Assembly: GCF_029360585.1 (NCBI RefSeq)
Contig: NZ_JAQZSJ010000013.1
Location: 39,437 to 103,436 of the forward strand
DNA: 64,000 nucleotides
Reading direction: 5' to 3'
Source of the DNA: Cohnella caldifontis
Lineage (GTDB): Bacteria > Bacillota > Bacilli > Paenibacillales > Paenibacillaceae
Positions 25,696 through 33,947 of this stretch are shown one piece after another. A program made the position numbers and the translations under genes. The stretch's first letter is position 1. Every line of letters begins with the position of its first letter. The notes beneath the pieces were generated by a model. It worked only from the letters and a program-made list of their open reading frames with translations, had not been told where the DNA came from and searched no databases.

Positions 25696-26640
25696 ATGGA
25701 GAACGGTATGGAAAAAACTTGGGCGAATCGGGGCGAGCCGGCCGTCGGCCGGACCCGGGGCGGAGGTTCTTGGGCGGACAAAAGCTACACGGCATTGGTC
25801 TACCTCATCACGATACTGGCCGTATGCGTCACGCTGTACCCGTTCCTTTATGTCGTCAGCGTCTCCTTCAGTTCGGTGGATGCGATCAACCGCAAGCTGG
25901 TGACGCTGTTCCCGGTGGATTTCAGCCTCTCCGGCTATAAAATGGTGCTTCAATATCCGGAGCTGTGGCGCGCCTACTACAACACGATTTGGTACACGGT
26001 CGTCGGCACGGCGGCCAATCTCTTGGCGACATGCCTGGCGGCGTATCCGCTGTCGCGCAGAAGGTTCTTCCTGCGGCGGAAGCTCAACTTCTTCATCGCG
26101 TTCACGATGTATTTCTCCGGCGGGCTGATTCCGCTGTATATCGTGATCACCGATCTCGGCCTCTATAACACGAGATGGGTCATGGTGCTTCCGGTGCTGG
26201 TCAGCACGTTCAACGTGATGATTCTCCGTTCGGCGTTCGAGAACCTTCCGGAGGAAATCTTTGAAAGCGCCGCCATGGACGGGGCCCGGGACTTCACGCT
26301 GATGGCCCGGATGGCCGTCCCGCTGGCGAAGCCGACGATCGCCGTATTGGCCCTCTACTATGCGGTCTGGCACTGGAACGACTTTTTCAATGCGCTTCTC
26401 TATCTCGGCCGGCAGGAACTGCAGCCGTTGCAGATTTTCCTGCGCAGGGTGCTCATCATGGCTTCGCCGGAAGTCATGCAGAAGATGGGCGGACAGACGG
26501 AAGCCGCGTCGCTCGCGGTATCGACGCTGCAAGTGCGTTACGTCACCGTCGTCGTCAGCATCGTGCCCATCATCATGGTTTACCCCTTCATCCAGAAGTA
26601 TTTCGTGAAGGGGATTACGCTCGGGGCAGTAAAAGGGTAG
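25696..26640 (+). CDS. YtcP-type sugar ABC transporter permease
   Basis: A 314-aa carbohydrate permease with six TM segments and an EAA loop around IFESAAMDGARDFTLMARM, followed by AVPLAKPTIAVLALYYAVWH. It pairs with the LplB-type permease 19 nt upstream. Two ATGs are possible (25696, 25708); the second has GGAG at 6 nt, the first also has GGAGAACGGAG ahead of it, so the exact N-terminus is uncertain by four residues. Confidence 0.9.
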   Translation: MENGMEKTWANRGEPAVGRTRGGGSWADKSYTALVYLITILAVCVTLYPFLYVVSVSFSSVDAINRKLVTLFPVDFSLSGYKMVLQYPELWRAYYNTIWYTVVGTAANLLATCLAAYPLSRRRFFLRRKLNFFIAFTMYFSGGLIPLYIVITDLGLYNTRWVMVLPVLVSTFNVMILRSAFENLPEEIFESAAMDGARDFTLMARMAVPLAKPTIAVLALYYAVWHWNDFFNALLYLGRQELQPLQIFLRRVLIMASPEVMQKMGGQTEAASLAVSTLQVRYVTVVVSIVPIIMVYPFIQKYFVKGITLGAVKG

Positions 26641-26690
26641 TTCCTTTCTGCATAGATGTCGTTTTCCAATACTCAAGGGAGGTAACGCAC

Positions 26691-28313
26691 GTGAAAAAGA
26701 GAGTACGGAAATGGGCAAGCTTGACGATCTCGGGCGCCGTGATCGCGCTGCTTGCGGCAGGCTGCTCGGGAGGCGGTTCCGAGAGCAAAAGTTCCGGCGC
26801 CGGAGCGGCACAAGGAGGGGCTAGTCCATCGGCGGCAACGTCCGCCGGCTTCGCGTATGACGGGAAAGGACCCGTTACCGACAAGCCGGGCACGCTGAAG
26901 ATTTTGGCGACCAACTCCTGGTACAACAACGTGGATTTGGCCAAGGCGCCGATCGTCCAGGAAATCGCCAAGCGGGCCGGCGTCACCGTCGATTGGGAGC
27001 TGCTCGCGCCCGGAACGTATCAGGACGCGATCAATCCCCGGCTGGCGGCCGGCCGGGACTTGCCGGACATCGTATACAATACGGATCAAGACCAGACGAT
27101 GAAAAACATCCAGGCGGGTCTGTTCGTCCCGCTGAATGAATACATCGACAAATACGGCGTGAACGTCAAGAAGATGTTCGAGAAATACCCGGATCTGAAA
27201 GCCAGCTTGACGACGCCGGACGGCAAAATCTATTACCTGCCGCAGCTCGCGGTGACCAAGAATTACATGCCGCTCTGGATGGTGAACGTCAAATGGCTGG
27301 AGAAGCTGAGCCTTGGGGAGCCGGCCACGCTGGACGAATTCACGGAGATGCTGCGCAAATTCAAAACCGGGGATCCGAACGGCAACGGCAAGGCGGACGA
27401 AATCCCGATGACGATGGATCCGAAATTCCTGGGCATGGCGTTCGGCACTTCGTTCGGCTTGGACTTGTCCAACCTTTTCTACGCCGACGACGGCGGCAAA
27501 GTCCACTACTCGTACTACGAGCCTGCCTACAAAGAATATCTCGCTTACCTGAACGGCCTCTATAAGGAAGGACTGCTCGAATCCGACTACGCGAGCACGA
27601 CGTCGGACCAGGTCACGTCCAAGTTCTCGCAGGACATCAGCGGCGTCACCTTCAACTTCAGCTGGCATCAGTCGATGACCTACAGCCCGCTGTATAAGGA
27701 TTACGATCCGAGCAAGCCCCTGATCAAAGGAATCGCGCCGCTCAAAGGACCGCACGGGGACGCGTTCTATCTCGGCCGCAATCCGATCACCGGCATCTTC
27801 GGCGTGTCCAAGGACGCGAAGGATCCGGAGCTCGCGTTCAAATTCCTGGATTACGCCAGCAGCGAGGAAGCCAAGGAGATTTACGCATGGGGGCTGGAAG
27901 GCCAGACCTACACGGTCGCGGACGGCAAGAAGCAGTTCACGGAGCAGGGCAAAGACAACGACTTCATCCAGCAATTCGGCATTAATCCCGTCAACATGCC
28001 GATCGAGCAATCGGTCGACGCAACCGACGTCCTGGTAGCGCCATGGCACGCTCAGCTCGACAAAGAGATGGAGAAATACATCAAGCCGCCATACCCGTTC
28101 ATCTATGCGCTGGCCGAAGAAGCTTCCGTAGAAAATACGATCATGCCGGACATCACGACCTACACCACGGAAATGGAAGCCAAGTTCATTACGGGCAAAG
28201 AGAGCCTCGACAACTTCGACAAGTACCTGGGCACGCTGAAAAGCATGGGCATCGAAGATGTCCTCAAGGGCAGGCAGGCCCAGTACGACCGGTATTTGGC
28301 CGCGGGCAAATAA
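26691..28313 (+). CDS. LipO-type oligosaccharide-binding lipoprotein
   Basis: A 540-aa extracellular solute-binding protein. The signal peptide ends in the lipobox LAAGC at about residue 25, followed by a Gly/Ser-rich linker. The mature protein has the large-SBP pattern LAAGRDLPDIVYNTDQDQ, GVFGVSKDAKDPELAFKFLD-like segments and TYTTEMEAKFITGKESL. It starts at GTG after GGGAGGTAA. It is the main substrate receptor for the two permeases upstream, most likely for pectin-derived oligosaccharides given the esterases downstream. Confidence 0.9.
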   Translation: MKKRVRKWASLTISGAVIALLAAGCSGGGSESKSSGAGAAQGGASPSAATSAGFAYDGKGPVTDKPGTLKILATNSWYNNVDLAKAPIVQEIAKRAGVTVDWELLAPGTYQDAINPRLAAGRDLPDIVYNTDQDQTMKNIQAGLFVPLNEYIDKYGVNVKKMFEKYPDLKASLTTPDGKIYYLPQLAVTKNYMPLWMVNVKWLEKLSLGEPATLDEFTEMLRKFKTGDPNGNGKADEIPMTMDPKFLGMAFGTSFGLDLSNLFYADDGGKVHYSYYEPAYKEYLAYLNGLYKEGLLESDYASTTSDQVTSKFSQDISGVTFNFSWHQSMTYSPLYKDYDPSKPLIKGIAPLKGPHGDAFYLGRNPITGIFGVSKDAKDPELAFKFLDYASSEEAKEIYAWGLEGQTYTVADGKKQFTEQGKDNDFIQQFGINPVNMPIEQSVDATDVLVAPWHAQLDKEMEKYIKPPYPFIYALAEEASVENTIMPDITTYTTEMEAKFITGKESLDNFDKYLGTLKSMGIEDVLKGRQAQYDRYLAAGK

Positions 28314-28325
28314 ACTTGCGGAATC

Positions 28326-28365
28326 GACGGACACAGCAGCGGAATCTGGCGCTGTTGTGTTCGTC
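28326..28365 (+). other. Intercistronic stem-loop between the two binding-protein genes
   Basis: A 16-bp stem (two G-U pairs) with arms GACGGACACAGCAGCG and CGCTGTTGTGTTCGTC and an 8-nt loop begins 12 nt after the lipoprotein stop. No T-tract follows, so it is unlikely to be a terminator. It may protect the upstream mRNA 3' end and raise the receptor over downstream gene products. Confidence 0.6.
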
Positions 28366-28414
28366 TATGTTATGGTGAGTTTGAAAACGGTTACGGCTTG
28401 GAGGAGAAATCCGC

Positions 28415-29959
28415 ATGAAGAAATCGACCCTATTCCTCTCGCTTGCGATCCTTGCGGCGGCCGCGCTGGCATTCGCCGCGTTCCGGACGAGTCTCCCGCA
28501 TCGCGAGACAGCCTCCTCCCCGGCCTGGCCGATTCCCGCTTCCTCGTTAACCGCGTCATCCGAACTGCAACCCGCGGAGCTCAAGCTTCTGTTTCCCGGA
28601 GAACCGCCGCGGGATCTCGCCGAAGTGACCCGGGCGGTCGAGGCCAAGCTGGCGGCGGACGGCTTGCCGTTTAAACTCTCCTTCACGTTCGTCGATTTCG
28701 GCCAATACGGAAACAAGGAATGGCTGCTCGACGCGACCGGCGAGACCTACGATATCGGGCTGACTTCCTTTTCCGATCTGGCCGGCCTGGTCGCGAAGAA
28801 AGCGCTGGCTCCCTTGGACGAAGCGTTATCGCGTTTTGGACGCGAAATTTTGCGGAACAGCCCGACTTACGCCATGCAAGGAGTGACCGTGGGCGGGAAG
28901 ATTTACGGGATCCCCCGCGTCATGCCGATTGCCGAATTCCAGAGCTTCGTGCAAATCCGTTCCGATCTGCGCGTCAAGTACGGGATCCCCGAAATCCGGA
29001 AAGCGGCGGACATGGACGCCTATTTGCAAGCGATTTCCGAGCACGAACCCGGCATCGTTCCCTATTTTTACGACTCCGGCCGCTTTCTGCTGCGGGAATA
29101 CGGCGACGTCGCGTTTCTCGCCGGCAATTACTTGAATTCCCCCGTCTACATCGATCCCTCGGACCCCTTGCTTCGGGTTCGGATCACGTATGACTCCGAT
29201 TTTTTCCGCAATATCATGGGCAAGTTGCACGAATGGCAAAAGAAAGGCTACACGCCGACGTTCGTCGCGGCCACGGAGGAAATGCCCGATCCGGAAAAAG
29301 CTTTCTACGAAGGGAAGATCGCCGCCACGTGGAGCGTGGTCATGAAACAGACGGAGAGGATCGACGCTTTCAAAGCCGCGTCGCCGGAAGGCGAGTTGGA
29401 AAACGTGTATCTGCATCCGGAGAAGCCGAAATATTTGTTCACCGGGGCGGATAACATTCTTTCCGTGTTTTCGACCAGCCGGCACGTGAACGAGGCGGTC
29501 GCGTTCTTGAACTGGGTGAGAAGCAGCCAGGAAAATTACGATCTGTTCACGTACGGCATTCGGGACGTGAATTACAAGCTGGAGGGAGACGCCCTCTCCT
29601 ATGACGGCATCCCCGCGGACAAGCGATACGTTCCGATCAGCTGGGCCTGGGACGACATCCGGTTCGCCCGGTTCAGCCGCTACATCTCTCCGGAATACGC
29701 GGCCGAGCTCCGGAACTGGGACCTTGAGGCCGTCTCCTCGCCCACGCTCGGCTTCGTGCCGGATCTGTCCCCCATCAAATCGGAGATGGCCCAACTGAAC
29801 GTGGTCATTTCCGAATATTTGTCAAAGCTCTACGACTATCGGACGGATTGGGACGGGACGATGCGGCAATTCCGGGAAAAGTTGAAGGATGCCGGAATCG
29901 ATCACGTAGCCGCCGAGCTGCAGGAGCAATTCGATGCCTTCCATTCCGCGAACCGTTGA
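28415..29959 (+). CDS. Second sugar-binding protein (DUF3502 type), membrane-anchored
   Basis: A 514-aa LplA-like binding protein with a C-terminal DUF3502-type region. The N-terminus is hydrophobic (LFLSLAILAAAALAFAAF) but lacks a lipobox cysteine, so it is probably anchored by an uncleaved signal or secreted. Internal segments YGIPRVMPIAEFQSFVQIR and LFTGADNILSVFSTSRHV fit the family. It starts at ATG after GGAGGAG. It either enlarges substrate range or hands ligand to the sensor kinase. Confidence 0.82.
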   Translation: MKKSTLFLSLAILAAAALAFAAFRTSLPHRETASSPAWPIPASSLTASSELQPAELKLLFPGEPPRDLAEVTRAVEAKLAADGLPFKLSFTFVDFGQYGNKEWLLDATGETYDIGLTSFSDLAGLVAKKALAPLDEALSRFGREILRNSPTYAMQGVTVGGKIYGIPRVMPIAEFQSFVQIRSDLRVKYGIPEIRKAADMDAYLQAISEHEPGIVPYFYDSGRFLLREYGDVAFLAGNYLNSPVYIDPSDPLLRVRITYDSDFFRNIMGKLHEWQKKGYTPTFVAATEEMPDPEKAFYEGKIAATWSVVMKQTERIDAFKAASPEGELENVYLHPEKPKYLFTGADNILSVFSTSRHVNEAVAFLNWVRSSQENYDLFTYGIRDVNYKLEGDALSYDGIPADKRYVPISWAWDDIRFARFSRYISPEYAAELRNWDLEAVSSPTLGFVPDLSPIKSEMAQLNVVISEYLSKLYDYRTDWDGTMRQFREKLKDAGIDHVAAELQEQFDAFHSANR

Positions 29960-29979
29960 CGAAAGGAAGTTGATGATGC

Positions 29980-31062
29980 ATGGATAGTGCGAAACGTTCC
30001 ATCGGAACCGAATATTATCCCTCTCTGCCCTCGATGATGAACCGGATGCAAGCAACCGGCCGGGCGCTGGGCCTGCAGGCGCACGATAGGGATGCTTACG
30101 TGGAGTGGCGCCGAAATCTTCGGGAGAAACTGGCTGAACTGACGGGCCTCGGGCGGATGATCCCTTGCGACTTGTTGCCCCAGGAAATGGGGGAGCCCCG
30201 GCTGTTGGACGGGTACCGGCGGGAGAAGCTGCGGATCCAGACCGAGCCGGACGTCTGGATGCCGTTCTATGTGCTGGTCCCGGACGGATTGGAGGAAGGA
30301 GAGAAGCGGCCCGTCGTCATCGCGGCCCACGGCCATTTGGGAGGCGGCAAGGAATCCGTCGCGGGAGTCGCGGATCATCCGGCCGTCCGTCAGGCGATCG
30401 AGGAATACGGATACGACTACGGCGTGCAGCTGGTCCGGCAGGGCTATGTCGTCCTCTGCCCGGACGCGCGCGGGTTCGGGGAACGGCGGGAGTATTGGAT
30501 GCAAGGCGACGAAGCGTCCCAAGTGCTCGGCGCCTCCTGCAATCACTTGAACCACGCGGCCGTTGCCATGGGCCATGCGTTGATCGGCTGGCTGACGTGG
30601 GATTTGCAGCGCTTGATCGACTTCATCCCCTCTTTGCCCTATGCCGACGCCGACCGGATCGGCTGCGTCGGATTTTCCGGCGGCGGCATGCAGGCGTTAT
30701 GGCTGGCGGCGATGGATGAACGCGTGCGCGCCGTTGTCGTCAGCGGCTATTTCAGCGGATATCGCGACGTCTTGCTGCTGGGTACGCATTGCGGCTGCAA
30801 TTACGTCCCCCGTCTCTGGGAATACGCCGATTACGGGGATATCGGGGCGCTTGTCGCGCCTCGCCCGATGCTGGTGGAAAGCGGGGACGACGACCGCAAC
30901 AGCGGGCCCCGCCGGCTCGCCAACGTGACGGAGCAGTTGGACGTAACGCGGAAAGCCTATGCGCTGTTCGGAAGCGAGGACCGTCTCGTCCATGCGTTCT
31001 GCCGGGGCGGACATCGGTGGTACGGCGAGCGGACGGCGGAATTTCTGGAGCATGCGTTATGA
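29980..31062 (+). CDS. Alpha/beta hydrolase, probable sugar-ester esterase
   Basis: A 360-aa alpha/beta hydrolase of the acetyl-xylan-esterase/dienelactone-hydrolase-like group. The nucleophile elbow is GFSGGG, with an oxyanion segment IAAHGHLGGGKES, a likely acid in VESGDDDRNSGP and the catalytic His in CRGGHRW. There is no signal peptide, so it acts in the cytosol. It is in an operon with the pectinesterase (ATGA overlap). Removal of acetyl groups from imported galacturonides is the simplest role, inferred from context. The start has AAAGGAAG 10 nt upstream. Confidence 0.78.
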   Translation: MDSAKRSIGTEYYPSLPSMMNRMQATGRALGLQAHDRDAYVEWRRNLREKLAELTGLGRMIPCDLLPQEMGEPRLLDGYRREKLRIQTEPDVWMPFYVLVPDGLEEGEKRPVVIAAHGHLGGGKESVAGVADHPAVRQAIEEYGYDYGVQLVRQGYVVLCPDARGFGERREYWMQGDEASQVLGASCNHLNHAAVAMGHALIGWLTWDLQRLIDFIPSLPYADADRIGCVGFSGGGMQALWLAAMDERVRAVVVSGYFSGYRDVLLLGTHCGCNYVPRLWEYADYGDIGALVAPRPMLVESGDDDRNSGPRRLANVTEQLDVTRKAYALFGSEDRLVHAFCRGGHRWYGERTAEFLEHAL

Positions 31063-32024
31063 GGCATGTGACGGTGGCTGCGGACGGCAGCGGCGATTGC
31101 AAAAGCATCCAGGAAGCGGTCGACCGCATCCCGGACGGCATCGTGGAACCGACGACCATCCTCGTCAAGAACGGCATTTACCGGGAGAAACTGTTCATCG
31201 GCAAGCCGTTCGTCCGCCTCATCGGCGAAGATCCGGCCCGCACGATCGTGACGTTTGGCGACCATGCGACGAAGACGTTTCCGAACGGGGAGCCGTACCA
31301 TACGTTCAACGCCTATACCGCGTTTATCGGCGGAGACGATTTTACGGCCGAGCGGATTACGTTCGAGAATGCGGCCGGTCCGGGAGAGCAGGTCGGGCAA
31401 GCGTTGGCCGCTTACGTCGATGCCGACCGGGCCGTGTTCCGGGAATGCCGGTTTCTCGGCTTTCAGGATACGTTGTTCACCGGTCCGCTTCCGCCTCGGC
31501 CGCGGGACCGGGCGTCCTTCGGCGGCCCGCGCGAAGGGGCGCCGACGCGCCCCGCGAGACAATACTATGAGCGGTGTCATATCGAGGGCGACGTGGATTT
31601 CATTTTCGGCTCGGCCACGGCGGTGTTCGACCGCTGCGACATCGTATCCAAGCGCGGCGGATGGATCTCGGCTCCTTCCACGCCGGAAGGCGTGCCTTTC
31701 GGATACGTGTTTATCGGCTGCACATTGATCGGCGACGCGGCGGCGCGATCGGTTTATCTAGGCCGTCCTTGGCGGAACTTCGCGAAAACGGTTTTCTTGG
31801 ATTGCTGGATGGGCGAGCACATTCATCCCGAGGGCTGGTCCCGGTGGAACGCGTCGGAAAGCGTGGCGTCGGTCGAATTCGCGGAGTACGGCAATCGGGG
31901 TCCCGGCGCTTCGGACGGCGGCACGCGGGTCGACTGGTCCCGGCAGCTGACGCCTGAAGACGCCAGCTTGTACACTGTAGCCCGGATCCTGGGCGGAGAC
32001 GACGGCTGGAATCCTTCTTCGTAA
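31059..32024 (+). CDS. Pectinesterase (pectin methylesterase), cytoplasmic type
   Basis: A 321-aa right-handed beta-helix carbohydrate esterase family 8 enzyme. Visible signatures are GFQDTLFTG (catalytic Asp), the second catalytic Asp in GDVDFIFGSATAVF and the substrate-site LGRPWRNFAKTVFLDCWMG. It removes methyl esters from galacturonate chains. Unlike secreted PMEs it lacks a signal peptide, so it should act on imported oligosaccharides. The ATG overlaps the esterase stop (ATGA). It is the last gene of the operon; the terminator lies 580 bp away, beyond a tandem repeat array. Confidence 0.92.
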   Translation: MRHVTVAADGSGDCKSIQEAVDRIPDGIVEPTTILVKNGIYREKLFIGKPFVRLIGEDPARTIVTFGDHATKTFPNGEPYHTFNAYTAFIGGDDFTAERITFENAAGPGEQVGQALAAYVDADRAVFRECRFLGFQDTLFTGPLPPRPRDRASFGGPREGAPTRPARQYYERCHIEGDVDFIFGSATAVFDRCDIVSKRGGWISAPSTPEGVPFGYVFIGCTLIGDAAARSVYLGRPWRNFAKTVFLDCWMGEHIHPEGWSRWNASESVASVEFAEYGNRGPGASDGGTRVDWSRQLTPEDASLYTVARILGGDDGWNPSS

Positions 32025-32050
32025 CTGGTGGATCAGACATTCGAACTGAA

Positions 32051-32585
32051 CTGTTCAATTAACGTACGTCATACGTTATTTCGCCGAACTCTGCACCGAG
32101 CCGCTCAATTAGCGTACGTCATACGTTATTCTGCCGAACTCTGCACCGAGCCGCTCAATTAGCGTACGTCATACGTTATTTCGCCGAAATCTGCACCGAA
32201 CCGCTCATTTAACGTACGTTATACGCTATTTCGCCGAACTCTGCACCGAGCCGCTCAATTAGCGTACGTCATACGTTATTCTGCCGAACTCTGCACCGAG
32301 CCGCTCATTAAACGTACGTCATACGTTATTCTGCCGAAATCTGCACCGAACCGCTCATTTAACGTACGTCATACGCTATTTCGCCGAACTCTGCACCGAG
32401 CCGCTCAATTAGCGTACGTCATACGTTATTCTGCCGAACTCTGCACCGAGCCGCTCAATTAGCGTACGTCATACGCTATTTCGCCGAAATCTGCACCGAG
32501 CCGCTCAATTAGCGTACGTCATACGCTATTTCGCCGAAATCTGCACCGAGCCGCTCAATTAGCGTACGTCATACGTTATTCCAGC
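32051..32585 (+). repeat. 50-bp tandem array, 10 full units plus a partial
   Basis: Units begin at 32051, 32101 and so on every 50 bp with no indels, and are near-identical apart from a few alternating positions. Each unit contains an inverted repeat of the form A(A/G)CGTA-N5-TACG(T/C)T. In units 1 and 6 the arms pair as A-T and in 9 and 10 as G-C at the variable position; others are G-T or A-C. The array fills the space between the pectinesterase stop and a terminator, so it should be transcribed as 3' untranslated RNA. It has no unique spacers and is therefore not a CRISPR array. Confidence 0.95.
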
Positions 32586-32603
32586 GAATTCGCCATAATC
32601 GTA

Positions 32604-32640
32604 AGACCTTCCGTCAACATGGACGGAAGGTCTTTGTTTT
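32604..32640 (+). terminator. Terminator of the pectin operon
   Basis: Perfect 12-bp arms AGACCTTCCGTC / GACGGAAGGTCT with a 6-nt loop are followed by TTGTTTT. It is the first strong terminator after the pectinesterase gene. Confidence 0.9.
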
Positions 32641-32768
32641 GCCGCGTGGACCCAGCCAGAATTAGGCGGCCGCCGATGTGCGTTCACCTAGGAGAATCGC
32701 GCGATCCGACATAGGATAACTCAGGCCTTGCTGGGAAAAATCATGGGCTGGAAAGGGTTGTCTTCTTC

Positions 32769-33077
32769 ATGAACGTTTTTCTGGACGACACTCGCCCCTG
32801 TCCGAAGGGGTTCCGTATGGCCCGAACGGCGAAAGCGTGCATGCGGTTCATCGCCCGCCATAAAATCAAAGTGTTATCGCTGGACCACGATCTCGGGTAT
32901 GAAAAACCGACGGGGTACGACGTGGCCAAATACATCGTGCGCACCAAGCGGTTCGCCGATAAAATCATCATCCACAGCGCCAACCCCATCGGATCGGTCC
33001 GGATGTTCATGCTGCTGAGCAAGCATAAGCCGAAACACGTGAAGATCGAAGTCAAGCCGCGGCCGTACCGGCTGTAG
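32769..33077 (+). CDS. Cyclic-phosphate processing receiver domain protein
   Basis: A 102-aa stand-alone receiver-like domain. The pattern MNVFLDDTRPCPKGF, LSLDHDLG, TGYDV and IIHSANPIGSVRMFMLL is typical of the cyclic-phosphate-processing receiver family, a predicted phosphatase/phosphodiesterase branch acting on 2',3'-cyclic phosphate RNA ends or similar nucleotides. There is no output domain. It has no operon partner on the same strand; RNA-repair ligases or kinases often found with the family are absent here. Confidence 0.75.
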   Translation: MNVFLDDTRPCPKGFRMARTAKACMRFIARHKIKVLSLDHDLGYEKPTGYDVAKYIVRTKRFADKIIIHSANPIGSVRMFMLLSKHKPKHVKIEVKPRPYRL

Positions 33078-33112
33078 ACGGCCGGATCGCCGAACCGCGG
33101 CTCCCGCACCGC

Positions 33113-33460
33113 CTACAGGCGCTCCACCTGAAGCGATGAGATTTTCTTCATCGTATACGTCTCCCGCAGCTTCTCCTCGGAGATGACGTTCAGCTTGACC
33201 AACCCGGCGATTTTGGACGGATCCGCCTTGGAGACGAGGCGCCAGACCTCCGCGTCCGGCAACGCTTGGTACAGCTTCTCGTCGTCGTACTCCCTCCGGT
33301 CCTGCGCGATCACCCGCACCCGGTACCGCCCGATTTCCGTGTCCGTGACCCCCGACTCCGCGCAATGGTCCAGGATTTGCTGCCGCAGCTCCGAAAGCTC
33401 CTGCTCGATCTCCCGCTGTTTCTGCTTGAGCTGGAAATACCGACCGACCGCCTTGTCCAC
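33113..33460 (-). CDS. Conserved hypothetical protein with N-terminal coiled coil
   Basis: A 115-aa acidic protein I cannot assign to a named family. Residues ~8-35 are predicted coiled coil (YFQLKQKQREIEQELSELRQ), followed by a small alpha/beta part (EIGRYRVRVIAQDRREYDDE, VWRLVSKADPSKIAGLVK). GTG 33460 is 10 nt from AAGGAG; a GTG at 33469 abuts that site. It lies downstream of sbcC in the same direction, separated by the GTTC-rich tract. Confidence 0.7.
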   Translation of the reverse strand: MDKAVGRYFQLKQKQREIEQELSELRQQILDHCAESGVTDTEIGRYRVRVIAQDRREYDDEKLYQALPDAEVWRLVSKADPSKIAGLVKLNVISEEKLRETYTMKKISSLQVERL

Positions 33461-33525
33461 CGAATTCACGCTCCTTTAGGTCCATGTATATGAACCGGGG
33501 GCGTGTTTTAGTCGGGAAGGCGGTC

Positions 33526-33945
33526 AGTCGGTCGTTCGGTTGTTCGGTTGTTCGGTCGTTCGGTCACTCGGTCGTTCAGCCGTTCGTCCGTTCGGTCGTT
33601 CGGTTGGTCGTTCGGTTGGTCGTTCGGTTGGTCGTTCGGCTGGTCGTTCGGTTGGTCGTTCGGTCGTTCGTTCGGTCGTTCGTTCGTTCGTTCGGTCGTT
33701 CGTTCGGTCACTCGGTCGTTCGTCCGTTCGGTCGGTCGGTCACTCGGTCGTTCGTCCGGTCGGTCGTTCGGTCACTCGGTCGTTCGTCCGGTCGGTCGTT
33801 CGGTCACTCGGTCGTTCGTCCGGTCGGTCGTTCGGTCACTCGGTCGTTCGTCCGGTCGGTCGTTCGGTCACTCGGTCGTTCGTCCGTTCGGTCGTTCGGT
33901 CACTCGGTCGGTCGTTCGGCGGTTCGGCGGTTCGGCCGTTCCGCC
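33526..33945. repeat. GTTC/GGTC-rich low-complexity tract
   Basis: About 420 bp built almost entirely of GGTC, GTTC and CACT tetramers. In the second half a longer period of 32 bp (ending CGGTCGTTCGTC) recurs about four times. Frames on both strands are open only because of the composition and encode simple repeats, so no gene is called. The tract occupies the 487-bp gap between the hypothetical protein and sbcC and stops at the sbcC stop codon. Confidence 0.9.
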
Positions 33946-33947
33946 GG

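Noticed and set aside
32051..32585. CRISPR array
   Set aside because: The units are contiguous 50-bp tandem copies with no unique spacers and there are no cas genes.
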